Positions 33,535-44,401 of a stretch of 64,000 nt of DNA are shown here, one piece after another. The stretch lies in contig JAJSPD010000082.1 in the NCBI GenBank assembly GCA_021307315.1, positions 1 to 64,000 on the forward strand, written 5' to 3'. Below the pieces are notes generated by a model. It worked only from the letters and a program-made list of their open reading frames with translations, was not told where the DNA came from and made no database searches. Each line of letters starts with the position of its first letter. Within the stretch, counting starts at the first letter, position 1. Source of the stretch: Bisporella sp. PMI_857. Lineage: Eukaryota > Ascomycota > Leotiomycetes > Helotiales > Helotiaceae. The position numbers were made by a program, and so were the translations under genes.

Positions 33535-35285
33535 TTACTCAGCAAAATCATCCGTCACTCCAAGTGTATTCAGTACCGTAAGTGTACTTCTCTTTTCCAA
33601 GCTCTTTTTGACAGGATTTTTCGCCTCGAAGACTTCGTCCAACTCCTCAAGTGTTCGCTGCTTCGTTTCGGGAAAGAAGAAATAGATAACTACTACCTCG
33701 AAGAGATCCCAGAATACAAAGAAGATGTAAAAGTAATACTTGATGTCCTCGAAAGCTGGACCGGATGCATACTGTATGATGGTGCTGCTAACTGCAGAAG
33801 CCAAGTTACTCACCGCAGTACCCTTTGCGCGAGTAGTAGTGGTCAGTGTTTCGACGATGTACATACTTTGCAATGGGGTCCATCCAAAAGAAAAAACCGT
33901 GCCGAATAAGAAGATAAAAACAATGGTAGTGTTTGCCGCTGCCGAATTATTGTCCTGGTCTGCCAGTTTTGATGTACCAGTCAAGACCGCGAAGGCGATA
34001 GAACAGAAAATGGTGGAATATATGAGGAGTGGCCTGCGACCCAGCTTATCAGTCATATGGGCACCAGCCACCGAGGCGATGAAACATATGACCGGATTAA
34101 TGCCGTTAAGCATAAGCTGGGTACTCTCCGAGGTGATGCCTGCATTCTCAACCATTACTGGGAGATAGTACCCAGTAACTGAATTTCCGCTCAGTTGACC
34201 AAAGCAGGCCATACCAAGGACACAGATAAGTCTACGGCGTGCGGAATGGGTGTTGATTAGCTCTCTATAGTCCCACCATCGCTTATCCGAGGCATCCTGC
34301 CGGATGCTATACTTCATCTCTTCCATCTCAAGGACAACCATGGGATGAGTGTCCGAGCCCTCGCCATGGTATCTCGCAAGCACCGCTCTCGCTTCTTCTT
34401 GCCTGCCTCGCGCAATAAGCCACCGGGGAGACTCTGGTAAGAACCAGACACCTACTCCTACAATAACCGAGGACAGCAGCTGGCCCCAGATGGGGATACG
34501 GAACGCGTAATCAGAATCAAACTTGGAACAACCGTAAATTGTCCAGCTGGCTACGATAGAACCAATCCACCTTTATAGAGTTAGCACACGAAGTTATTTG
34601 GCGTGAATAGGCACTGTCTACTTACCACATGCAATTGTACAGGCCTGTCTGAGTCCCGCGCCATCTTGGATGGGATAATTCACTGACGTATGTTGGTGCG
34701 CTTACGGAGCAAAAACTGACCCCGAAACCCAGGATGAAACGGCCGCCTATAAAATGGCCACGACTAGTCGAAGTAGCCTGTATACAAGTACCGATGATGA
34801 TGATGACGGCCCCAGTGAACATGCCAATGCGCCTGCCGAACAAATCGTTGGTTGGGCCGGTGAAGGGGATAGCTGCAATAGAGCCGATGTTGTATATCGC
34901 AAAAACTAAACCGGTGGCAGATCCTGCTGACTTCCTGACAAAGAGTTAGCTTATTTAGGATGCATGTATACAAGAACTATAACACCTACATATTGAAATA
35001 GTTTTGATACGATTTCATGGCATTAAGACCGCCCATCAAGGAGCCATCATAGCCATTGAGGCAGCCACAAAAGTAGGCGATGAGGAGACAACCATAAAGG
35101 CGGAACATGTTTTTCGTCCACGGGTTGTACTGAGCCTCCCCTACATCATTTGCGAGTTGTGCGACATTGCTTGCGGGACAAATGTCAGAAGACGAGGATT
35201 CCTGATGTGCGAAGCCAGCATCATCTTTGGCGTGAGAGAGGCTGATGTGCTGTGTCGAGGTTGACTTTTCCTTCGGCTCGTCCAT
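33535..35285 (-). CDS. MFS sugar transporter, lactose-permease type, 546 aa
   Basis: Exons (minus) 35285-34990, 34934-34626, 34570-33535 (547 codons). Sugar-porter signatures are clear: [13 protein letters not shown] in helix 1, DLFGRRIGM loop 2-3, [19 protein letters not shown] with the PTYVSEL motif, LPESPRWL at the end of helix 6, DKLGRRPLL loop 8-9, and the [16 protein letters not shown]-terminal motif. Twelve membrane segments are expected, at the plasma membrane. Uptake of a mono- or disaccharide by proton symport is the usual role. The neighbours PhyH-type oxygenase, regulator and GH5 hydrolase suggest a carbon-use context. Confidence 0.92.
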
Positions 35286-35826
35286 TTTGATGTGAAAAAT
35301 TCAATCACTCAGAGAGAGAGCACAACAGATGAGCTGCACAAAGTTTAAGCCGGTGCCCATCTTGAGCGTATTATATAGCTATCAACTTCACATGAAAATA
35401 TTCGGCAGTGAAGATTTCCTTAGCGCTTCCAACAGCAAGTTGAGAAACAACTCTAAGAAACATTTGGTTTGCGCCGAAGAAGGTGCGGTCTGCCTATGCA
35501 AGATGTTGTTTAGTATCTGAGACATTTTGCTGGTATACTTGAGATAGGAGCCAGCCAACCATAGGGAAACTTGGCAGGAACACGAAAGCCATGACCGAGA
35601 TCTATAGCGGCCAAGTTTTGCCATTTTCAGCGTATTTGCATGGTTAAATCTCGGCAAATCTACCCCACAACCTTACTTATATAGCCTAGCCACGGAGCCG
35701 GAACTCTATGTGGCGTCGAGGGATCTGGTAGATGGCGGATTTGCCCCGCAAACTTCTTGAAATTTTACAGCAAGTAATCTTAAAGGTGGGATGGACTTGG
35801 GAGAGATGCTAGTTAGTACGGTACGG
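35286..35826. other. promoter side of the sugar transporter
   Basis: Upstream sequence of the minus-strand transporter. No gene seen. Confidence 0.4.
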
Positions 35827-36126
35827 TTAAACGATAACGAATAATCCTTCTCCGCAACCGTCAGGCACCCGTCTCATTACACACCCGTAACTCCATCTCG
35901 GAGCCGTCCAGATAGCCACCGACGTAGAAGGATGGCCTGGGAAAGAACTCCGCCAAGTTGTGTTCACGACGGACGGCGAACTAGGCAATCCAATATCCCC
36001 CTCGGTTACCCCAGATACGAAGAACCCGAAATAGGTCCGACTCGTGGAAGGCATAGCATGTGACTCATAAGCTATCGCGTTATCTGTGAAAAGGCTATTT
36101 TTACAATATTGGAATCTCCATCGCAA
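35827..36126 (-). other. possible gene fragment, family not recognised
   Basis: An open minus-strand frame of 99 codons contains protein-like text: RTYFGFFVSGVTEGDIGLPS, then SVVNTTWRSSFPGHPST and WTAPRWSYGCVM. It ends with GEGLFVIV and a stop at 35827. Composition and aromatic content look coding, yet no start, partner exon or family is evident. It could be the 3' exon of a lost gene. Confidence 0.3.
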
Positions 36127-36504
36127 TCTATCAATACTTGTCGCTTACCAACGGATGAAGGGGAAAGGAGATGGCAATAAAATCCATACTAGGTTTCTAG
36201 CACACCTAAAGGTAAGTTGTGGTCTGCGGGGGCTATCATTGGGGCTATTCGGGGATATCGTAATTAGAAATAATTCTGTAATTAATGCCTAAGTCTATCT
36301 TCTAGCACTATTCTTAACTTCGGCCGCTACTTAGGTTCAAAAGAGACTGTAAGAATTGGTCACGATACATTTAGACCTGAATTATAATATTTCATTGTAG
36401 GTAACTTGGCTTCTATTTTGGCTTCTTAGCGTTACCGTCAAACCATTCAAACTGCCCCTTATTAATTGCTCTTGCTTCGACTCTCTGAAGCCTCAGCACC
36501 TAAT

Positions 36505-37683
36505 TCACAACCCATCTCCATTCCGAAGAACGTTTGACCACCTCTATTACACAGTTAATCAACAACACCTAAACTTGAAGGGCCTCGTATGGCTTACGGT
36601 ATCCCATGGTCGGCTTGAATCTACATAGCGTAAATCTGTTCCGAGCCGAATAACATTCTGTTCATCATAGTTAATGCAAGAGGCGTGAATCTACATTTGT
36701 ATTAGTTTGTGCAATGAATAGCGAATTGTCTTCATCCTTACCGCATATGCGTTGTGTAGAACGACGTCCCCAGCCTCGTACGCGGTCAGGAGCCACCGCC
36801 TGTTATGCTGCTTCGCAAATCCTGCTGGTCCCTCAGCCAACAATCCTCCGCTCATCATATTCTGATTGTAAGCGCTTTTGACCTCTTCTTCAGACATTCC
36901 TGCGCCTCTAGCTCGCTGGGTAAAGTCTGCCTCTATCTTGGCGCCGAGTTCATGACCTGGTTCGAAGGTATGGTTAGGCTAGAATCTCCCCCTGTGATGC
37001 AGTGACAAACCTTTCTCCAAGTAGATCAGCCCCCCTCCATTAATTTTGATGTCTCCAATTGGAACCCATGCAGTGACAAAGGTATCTTCACCATGTCTGA
37101 GGAAAATATGATCGTAATGTACTCCAATAGCTTTATTACCTGGCATGTTGTTTCGCAGCAGAGTTCTGCGGATTCCATGCGTGTTGTCGCCCCAACCCGT
37201 CATTCGAGCAACAAACTCGAGCAGTGCTGGATGCCTGCACAGATCCTCTTTATACCAGTCTTCTGAATGTGCTTGTAGCGCAAGGTCGCCAAACAACCGC
37301 GCAGTTTGGATGTCGGGACCTTTGATTCGACCATACTCATCAGTGCTGTCAGGAGTTCCTGCTCCGATGCCCGGAAAGTTCAATCGGTCTTTGGCTGTAT
37401 CAAATATGCCATCCACTGGTCTTGTGCCGGGTTTCAGAGCCCCAGTAGGGACAAGCATTTCGAAGTATTTCTGCCTGGCTTTCAAAACATCTTCTCGTGG
37501 TATGACACCTTTCACGAAAACATACCCGTCCTCTCGATACCTTCGTCGGATCTCCTCAAGTGGTGTGGTAAGTTCTGTAGCCCGGAGCAAGCCTACAAAA
37601 TCAGGCTCAAGACGCCCATCGTTGACATAAAACTCTTTATCCGATAGACACGAGTCCTTGTCCTGGCTGACGGCAGACGGCAT
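36505..37683 (-). CDS. phytanoyl-CoA dioxygenase (PhyH) family, Fe(II)/2-oxoglutarate enzyme, 339 aa
   Basis: Exons (minus) 37683-37011, 36956-36742, 36690-36598, 36543-36505 (340 codons). The start of exon 2 was set at GTCATGAACTC because it restores YLEKGHELGAKIEADF. The last short exon restores RWSNVLRNGDGL, as in relatives. The metal-binding facial triad is visible: H-x-D in GVHYDH (exon 1) and the distal His in NAYAIHASC. The 2-oxoglutarate-binding Arg lies in RLGTDLRYVD. Such enzymes hydroxylate small molecules in catabolism or secondary metabolism. No peroxisomal PTS1 at the C-terminus (ends DGL), so a classical phytanoyl-CoA role is unlikely. It faces the zinc-cluster regulator tail-on. 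Confidence 0.87.
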
Positions 37684-38149
37684 CGTTCAATTACCTGAAA
37701 TTCTACACGTTTGAATGACGAAAAGAAAAAGAGGGCTTACGAAAGGTGTAATCGCTCGCAAAACGCGCTGTGCTCTTTTCGTATGCGATGATAGTCATCA
37801 GATGCTTTTATATAGTACAGATAAGGAGGTCTAGCGCTGAAAGTGTTGCTACCAGCTGGATTGTTCATCATATTGGCGAGCCACCCCCACCATATGAAAA
37901 AGGTAATTTTCTCCGCTGTCTAATGATGTCAGTTTTAGTGTGCCTGTATGGCGTTCCCCCACCTTTATTTAAGGTTCCACTAACAATACCCTGGCGTTCT
38001 GCCCGATAGCACCCGTTTGCCCTCCCCACATACCAACCGCTTGTGAAGCCCTCAATAGCGAGGGGAGTGACAACCCCTAAGAACCAAGGTGGAAATTCAC
38101 GAACACGCCCTGTATATCTCGCTTGTTTTGGTTGTTATCAATACAATTG
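37684..38149. other. promoter of PhyH-type gene / 3' flank of regulator
   Basis: 466 bp with no coding sequence I can support. Confidence 0.45.
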
Positions 38150-39943
38150 TTATCTTAGCTCAGGTCCTATAACCTTATCTTGCGTATTTTCGGCCCAGAC
38201 TTTACACAAATTCACTCTGACATCTTTTGTTGGCCAGCCATGTATTTCTTCTGCTCGCAGAAGTATCTCTAGGAGTGCTCTTTGCTCGCCAGTGTCCTCA
38301 AACAATTTCCCACAAACTTTTGCTCCCATACAAGCAACTAAAATTCCAGGCGGCGTGGACGGGTTTGACTGTGCGATGCTACAAAGTAGCCTGACAGCAT
38401 TTCGTGCTTGCTCCTTGCATTCTGTTAGCCTCTCCTGTGTTAAATTGATATATGCAAGAATTACATTCATTCTTTTCCAAGTGACATGCTGTCCTTGTGG
38501 CATCTTGACAATATGAGGGTTGTGTATTGTGAGAAGAAGTTGAGCAAGAGCCATATATTGCCAACCCATTACTATGCTCGTCAGTGACTAAGGTAATACA
38601 TATACCGTTAAGAGTTACCATGCCAATCTGCTTGCAGCGTAAACTCCCAGAAAGAATTATGATTCGGGTCCTTAGATTTGTAAACATAAAGAGGGTCGTA
38701 TGAAGGCGGACGCTCTGTGTTCCATCGCTGGTTATCTGCAAGTAGAGAATCGTACACCTCTACTTTTGGGGGGGATTCTGTGAAGCAATATTCAAGTACA
38801 TCTGAACAATGGCTAACGGCAAGGCTTGCCCATGTAGAATCGTCAGATGGGTCGAGTGAATCAAGCATATCGCTACTTGCTTTGATCGCGGGCGGCCGAT
38901 AAAGGCTTAGGGAAACATAAATTTCCTGGCGTACACCTGCCCATGATGCTGCTCGACGCAGTCCAGTACAAGGAGGCTGTGCGGTTTGGCTGCGTAGGAA
39001 GGCACGTGTACCAACGGAATGTTGGCATAGATCTATCCCAGCCAGTGGCACATTTAGTTCTTCAAGAAGGCGTAGAATCACGGTTGCAGCCAGCAGATTA
39101 TCATTAAGATCTGCCCCCGTTCTGTTTAATTCTGGTATGAGTGTTTCGAGGCACCTCTGATAGTATTCATCCGCGATTTGGGGATCAAAATCTTCCCTAG
39201 TATGACTCAAATGTCGAGCTGACAAGGCAAAAATAGCATGTAAAAGTGGTGAGCAGGTTCTTGCACGTTCTGGTACATCAAGGGCAAAGTGGCGCTCCCT
39301 ATCGCAGAAGTCAAACTGTATCGCCAGTCAGAAACTTCCATTGAGGGTTAAGGGCAATCAGTATTGCATAGAAAACCTACAAAACATGGCGATATATTAT
39401 GAGCAAAGTGCTTGAACAACAGACTCTCCGTAGAATTTTTGAGAGGCCAGTAATCGATAGGGCGTGCTTGGTTGTGCCGGCCCCATGTGGCCGGCCCTCT
39501 CAGAGCCACTGAAGGGAACAGCAAAGCAGGGGAAGATGGGGATGCCGAGCCCGAGTCCGGCTCTGTCTCTGCTGTCAACTGCTGGCCAGTCTCGATGTGG
39601 TAATCACGGATAGTCTCGGCGGTTTCATCGAGGAAACGGACTAGCGCGCTAGATTAGTGAGAGATCCAACTATTTGGGAACAGCCTTGAAAGATAACATA
39701 CTGCTCACAGGAGAACTCGTCCAGGCCTTTGGGCGGGGGAAGTCGTTACCCAACGGAAAGGGCTGCTTAAAATGAAACTTTAGTTGGGTGTGGTGACATT
39801 TACGTCCGCTCCGTTTACATGGAGAGCACTGGGGCTTAACCAAATCACCTGTTTATTTGCATATCTTCGCATCAACAAACCACCCGGAACGGAATAGCGT
39901 GGTTTAAAGCACGTGACTTACATTTGCGGTGTAAACGGCGGCA
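38150..39943 (-). CDS. Zn2Cys6 transcription factor (Fungal_trans_2-like), 5' end unresolved
   Basis: Exons (minus) 39943 (or further up)-39922, 39848-39702, 39640-39381, 39315-38619, 38571-38150. Splicing exon 1 to exon 2 gives CRRLHRK-C-DLVKPQ-C-SP-C-KRSGRK-C, that is, five of the six zinc ligands with correct spacing. The position expected for the first Cys (39950-39952) reads AGT (Ser). No ATG is found in that frame, so the true first exon may lie further upstream and supply Cys-x-x by splicing before TGC. The body matches the PF11951-type regulator domain (SIRFLDETAETIRDYHIE, CSPLLHAIFALSARHL, then GVRQEIYVSLSLYRPP). Nuclear regulator. The nearby sugar permease, PhyH and GH5 genes are candidate targets (inference). 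Confidence 0.75.
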
Positions 39944-40734
39944 CTCGTCACTATGACTCCATTTAGTTAGTCCTGTAGTTGTTGTAGGCAGTGCTTAGAT
40001 TGGAAAACAAAAATAATTTACTTGCCAAGCTCGAGATTTGGCTTCTGCATCGGCCATTTGTTGTTGATTTGTTTTGTTCTCGCTCCAATTTTGACGTTTG
40101 TGGGCTTTGGTTTGAGCCTGCAGGATCCACCAAGGCTAGGCTCGGGCCACCTTTGAGGATATCCTGGACTTGAGGAAAGCGGAGGAGAATTTCCCCGCTT
40201 GGGTGTTAAAAGCCCTGAGGTGAATGAAGTCCTGGCTGCCTCTTATAATAAATGGGCCAAAGCATTTTAGTTCGCATTGCATGATCGTGGATCGCGGGGT
40301 CAAACGGCTTATAATATCTGCGGGGCCCCAGATTTGGGTGTCAAGGGGATCTCGGGGCTGTCGGACCCGGCGCAAGTAAACAAGCGTTTTCACAATAACT
40401 ACTAAATGATAACTCAACGGTGGAGACAGGTAACCTTAAATGATTCCTTGGCTTTGGGAACACCAAGGATACACAGGCGAAGTAACACGGGCTATGAACA
40501 AGATCAACGAGCAACTTCTTCGTCAAGTATTAGTGGCCTAGGTTCTTTTAATTATGCAAGCAGAAGTGAGTATAGCAAGCGACGGGCGGTAAAACAATGT
40601 TCAACTGCTCGGGAATTTATAAAGGCAGTATCGGAGGCTCACAAATTATAAAAGCTCTTTAACCAGCCAGCTGTTGCCTTTCCACCTGCTTCCAATCCAG
40701 CACTGTAGCTCTTTGCATTCTTGTCTATCTCAGC
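39944..40734. other. region between regulator and GH5 gene
   Basis: Probably holds the missing first exon of the minus-strand regulator. An ATG-led stretch MADAEAKSRAWQ ends at a GTAAAT donor (about 40020), but its phase does not give the missing Cys. The rest is the GH5 promoter. Confidence 0.4.
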
Positions 40735-42024
40735 ATGTACTTTCTACAAAGGATAGCCATCACTTCATCGTTAGTTACCTTGATAAGTCCATCTACTGGT
40801 TATCAGTCATGGCCCAACGGCCCTTTGAAGACAAATGGGTCTCGGATTGTGGACGCCTCCGGGACATCAATTGTACATGTAGGCATCAACTGGCCAGGTG
40901 AGGGAGAGGTGATGATTCCTGAGGGTCTGCAGTACTCATCTATCCACGATGTTATATCCAAGATCAAGTCACTCGGTATGAACTCAGTTCGCATGGGCTA
41001 TGCAACAGAGATGGTCGACGATATCCTCGACAATGGTGGTGATGTAACTCTTCGTGATGCATTGGATCGGACCTTGGGTGAGAACGCTACGGCAATTCTT
41101 TCTCAAATCATAGAGCACAATCCAACCTTCACCGCAAATACCACACGTCTCCAAGTTTGGGATGCCGTAGCTGCTGAGCTTCACGCACAACAACTCCATC
41201 TCATATTCAACAACCACGTGTCCAAGGCGAAATGGTGCTGCAATTTGACTGACGGAAACGGCTGGTTTGGCGACACTTATTTCGACGTTGTAAAGTGGAA
41301 GCGAGGCTTGAACTACATGGCCGACTATGCGAAACGATGGCCAGCTGCCACCGCTCTTTCCCTCCGCAACGAGCTTCGAGAGGTTGCGAACAATCCTGAA
41401 GTGAGTGCGACGTACGGCTGGTCCCTCTGGTATGATGAGATGACAACTGCTGCGGCTGGGATGCATGCCGCAAACCCAGATGCCTTGATTCTTTTTTCGG
41501 GACTGGGTTACGACCACGAGCTGAATGAGATCACAGCTGGGCAGCCTTTAAGCGATACGGACAACAGAACGTTTAAGCTAAGCGACTTCGAATATGCCGA
41601 CAAGATTGTATTTGAGCTTCATTCCTACGACAATGGCGCAACCAATTGCGCTGATCTTCAATCTCAGTTTTACGATCGCGGTTTCAATGCCCTAGATACC
41701 TCTCCCTTATCCACCGCAAGAAATGTGGCACCAGTTCTTTTGACCGAGTTCGGATTTGCGCAGAACGGAACAGATTACGAATCTGTTTACGCGCAATGCA
41801 TCAAAAACTTCGTCACTGGGTCCGACCGACGAGCGGATGCCGCTCGGATTGAAGGTGGCATCGGCTGGCTGGAATGGGGAATCAGTGGATCCTACTATAT
41901 CAGAGAAGGAATCCAAGATTTCGATGACTGGTGGGCAATATTTAATCATGATTGGTCGGGCTTTAGGAATGAAACTGTTCTTACAGCCTATCAGAAGCCA
42001 ATGATCAAGGAAACGCTAGCTTAA
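40735..42024 (+). CDS. secreted glycoside hydrolase family 5 enzyme, 429 aa
   Basis: Single exon. Signal peptide at residues 1-22. The mature chain is a GH5 (beta/alpha)8 barrel: VHVGINWPGEG early, SVRMGYA near 85-90, the catalytic acid/base pair in LSLRNELRE (Asn212-Glu213), FELHSYDN (His296, Tyr298) and the nucleophile in VLLTEFGF (Glu338), followed by GWLEWGISGSYY. N-glycosylation sequons are present. It hydrolyses beta-1,4-linked polysaccharide (cellulase, mannanase or related); the subfamily cannot be fixed by eye. It lies next to a zinc-cluster regulator and near a sugar permease, consistent with biomass use. No CBM is attached. Confidence 0.92.
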   Translation: MYFLQRIAITSSLVTLISPSTGYQSWPNGPLKTNGSRIVDASGTSIVHVGINWPGEGEVMIPEGLQYSSIHDVISKIKSLGMNSVRMGYATEMVDDILDNGGDVTLRDALDRTLGENATAILSQIIEHNPTFTANTTRLQVWDAVAAELHAQQLHLIFNNHVSKAKWCCNLTDGNGWFGDTYFDVVKWKRGLNYMADYAKRWPAATALSLRNELREVANNPEVSATYGWSLWYDEMTTAAAGMHAANPDALILFSGLGYDHELNEITAGQPLSDTDNRTFKLSDFEYADKIVFELHSYDNGATNCADLQSQFYDRGFNALDTSPLSTARNVAPVLLTEFGFAQNGTDYESVYAQCIKNFVTGSDRRADAARIEGGIGWLEWGISGSYYIREGIQDFDDWWAIFNHDWSGFRNETVLTAYQKPMIKETLA

Positions 42025-42375
42025 TAGTTATCTTTAAACTATATTTGCGAACATTAAAGGCACCTTGAAGAATAAACAAGATTATACCTTATGACAATGA
42101 TACGGATTGGTCCCTTCATGTGATAATTCAGGACAACGATCTTCAACTACTTTTAACATCACCGTCACCAGATAAAATGAAGGCGCTTCAATCAAAAGGC
42201 TGAATAATATTAATGTGAAGCAAACCGGACTAATGGCCAGCTCGAAAAAGACACACTTATTTGCTGATAACGGCGTGGTATATAGATGCATCAGAACTGG
42301 CCAGTTAGTCCCAGGACGAAAGGCAGCAGCAATGCAGAATGCCTCTACACTTCTCCGTCCGCCAGATATCGAGCC
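42025..42375. other. intergenic between GH5 gene and Hsp70-like pseudogene
   Basis: Convergent 3' flanks, nothing supported. Confidence 0.45.
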
Positions 42376-43455
42376 TCATACCTCAATTTGTGTTTTTTTC
42401 GCCACTGACACAAGCTCATACTCGACACGGCAAAGCCGAACAGCCATGCTACCAGGCACAGGCTCCATCGGCTTAATAACATTCTTCTCTCGAAGCCAAG
42501 TCATATCTACAAGTATTGTGCCGACAATCTGGGCTCCGGTATTTCTCCAGTTATCAGGAGTATAGTGGGACTCAGTTGCGGTATCAGACACATAAAGAAC
42601 CTCCTCACAGAGGAGTCTCTCTTGCATATTGGCCGCGAAGGCATGATATGTTTGAAAGGGTGGAAATTCGTAATCAGCTGTGACGGTCAAACCCTAGAAA
42701 TATATCTGTTAATGAGAGCAAATTAATAAGCAGACCGTTCGTCTTTTGAAAGAATACTTGCTTTTATCATAAAGTAGATGACTGTTTTTAAGTATCGCTC
42801 GCCATCAACTTTGTCTGTGTCTGGTTGTGCCTCACTATGTTGCTTGAGGACTTTCGGCTCATATGGCTCGGTTTTCAAGAATCCATCGCTAGATTGAACT
42901 ATTCTTTCGGGACTGTATTCCAGGTTAATTCCCCGAAGAGCGCCTCCAGTCGCGAAAGTTGGCGCGCTGGTAGGTCCTTGAAATTGTCATTCAGATATAC
43001 CGCACCACTGTTGTCTCTTTCAAAATAGTGAACATTAAACATTCTTATATGAAATCTGGAAACAACCGTCTGTCCAGAGCAACCTCTTCTGTAGAAAGAC
43101 TCATGGGTAACTTCTGCCCATGGTGTAAGTACCAGCATCAACAGTCCTCCAGCACAATCGAGGGAAATCAAGGTGTAGCCTGGCTTGATAATTCGGGCTT
43201 AGCAAAAATTTCAGAAAGTTCATAAAGTATCGGCTCACCAGCGTTCCTCTCTTAATCTGTATCATTAGGAACACCGAAGCTTCGGGCTCCAATACAATAT
43301 ATAGATCTTCAACACATCCACTTCCAGAGTCACCAAATTTGCTGCTGCCAATATAATTCATCTACTACCGCCTGAAGGATTCTCAATGATTTGGTTGACC
43401 AAATAGTAGGAATATTCATCACGAACTGCATTGGACAGTCATCAGTGAATGACTA
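42376..43455 (-). pseudogene. Hsp70-like ATPase remnant
   Basis: Pieces in several frames follow the order of the divergent Hsp70-like proteins of filamentous fungi. First, PMQFVMNIPTIWSTKSLRIL at 43371-43444 (family: P-x-F-V-x-T-I-P-A-x-W-S). Then DLYIVLEPEASVF (EPEAAA helix). Then GYTLISLDCAGG and, in another frame, TVDAGTYTM (phosphate-2 motif D-x-GGGTVD), so one base is missing there. Finally a C-terminal stretch LLCEEVLYVSD...TILVDMTWLREKNVI...RVEYELVSVAKKTQIEV ending at 42376. At least two frameshifts break it and no start is visible. Functional members are thought to act as NTP-driven switches or chaperone-like proteins. Its decay sits right beside a transposon insertion. Confidence 0.72.
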
Positions 43456-43806
43456 TTTAGTGAGAATCGCGATCTAGGGTAAGGCAGATCCATTACTAAG
43501 CATGAGACATGTCATTTAACTGGCTATGCCTCAATGGAAAATGGAACCTCGCCAAGCATTGGCGGAGCTTTCGAACAATTTGGTATGTGTGCAACACGTG
43601 ATATTTATGGATCTGGATACTTGACAGAAATAGGGTGTATTAGGCAGGGAATGGATGAGAGGATCAGTGAAGGTATCACAGCGATTGTATTCAGGCTTGT
43701 TAGGAGTGTTACAGAAGATGATTATCTACAGTTCTCAGCCGTAAATATATATGTGGCAGGTATGCCCTAGCTCCTTGGCCTACTTACGTAAGCCGATTCC
43801 TGACAA
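43456..43806. other. flank between Hsp70 remnant and MULE
   Basis: A plus-strand frame (43534-43770, 78 codons) is open but unrecognised. I cannot tell whether it is coding. Confidence 0.3.
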
Positions 43807-43814
43807 TACTAATA
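43807..43814. repeat. 8 bp target-site duplication, left copy
   Basis: TACTAATA, repeated exactly at 46295-46302, directly abutting the terminal inverted repeats. Confidence 0.92.
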
Positions 43815-43921
43815 GGCTCCGCCTAAATCGACACGGCACATACCTAAATCGACACGCCAAGGCCGGGACCGGCGCACAACCACGCATCGCGCACCATACA
43901 AATTACTATGGCAACCAATGT
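43815..43921 (+). repeat. MULE left terminal inverted repeat (107 bp)
   Basis: Identical to the reverse complement of 46188-46294. It contains a 14 bp direct repeat CCTAAATCGACACG twice, 21 bp apart (starting 43822 and 43843), a likely transposase-binding array. Confidence 0.93.
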
Positions 43922-44401
43922 ACAGTGATGTCAAATGCCCAACAGCTAAAATAAAAATTGAAATTCAATTGAAGCTATTCCTAACTATGACGGAACCTCA
44001 ACTTCAATACAATTCTGCGTCGCATTCTCGTTTTGCACCAGGCTATCAGCAATTGCTATAGAGTCTACTATAGAATCTGTCTGATATATTGATGAAATCC
44101 CTCTTATATATGCCCTTTCCTGAACAGTTCCAGGTTCGTAAGTATCCACATGACTACCCTATAGCCTGGACATCTCCATCGCAGTTGTAGACAGGCCACT
44201 TTGTACTGTAAATAGCTGCTTTTGCCGTGCTGCTTGCATGTCAAGGGCTGCCGGCGCGGAACTACTTGGTATCTCAAAGGCAGAAGGTAATCGGCGCGTT
44301 CCAAGAGACTCTTTAGGCCTGCCCTTAGGTCGAATTATAACAGGTTGAAGGACCTGTTTTACTGGTTTTTCGTAATCTTGACTAAGCGCAGGGTTGTAAT
44401 A

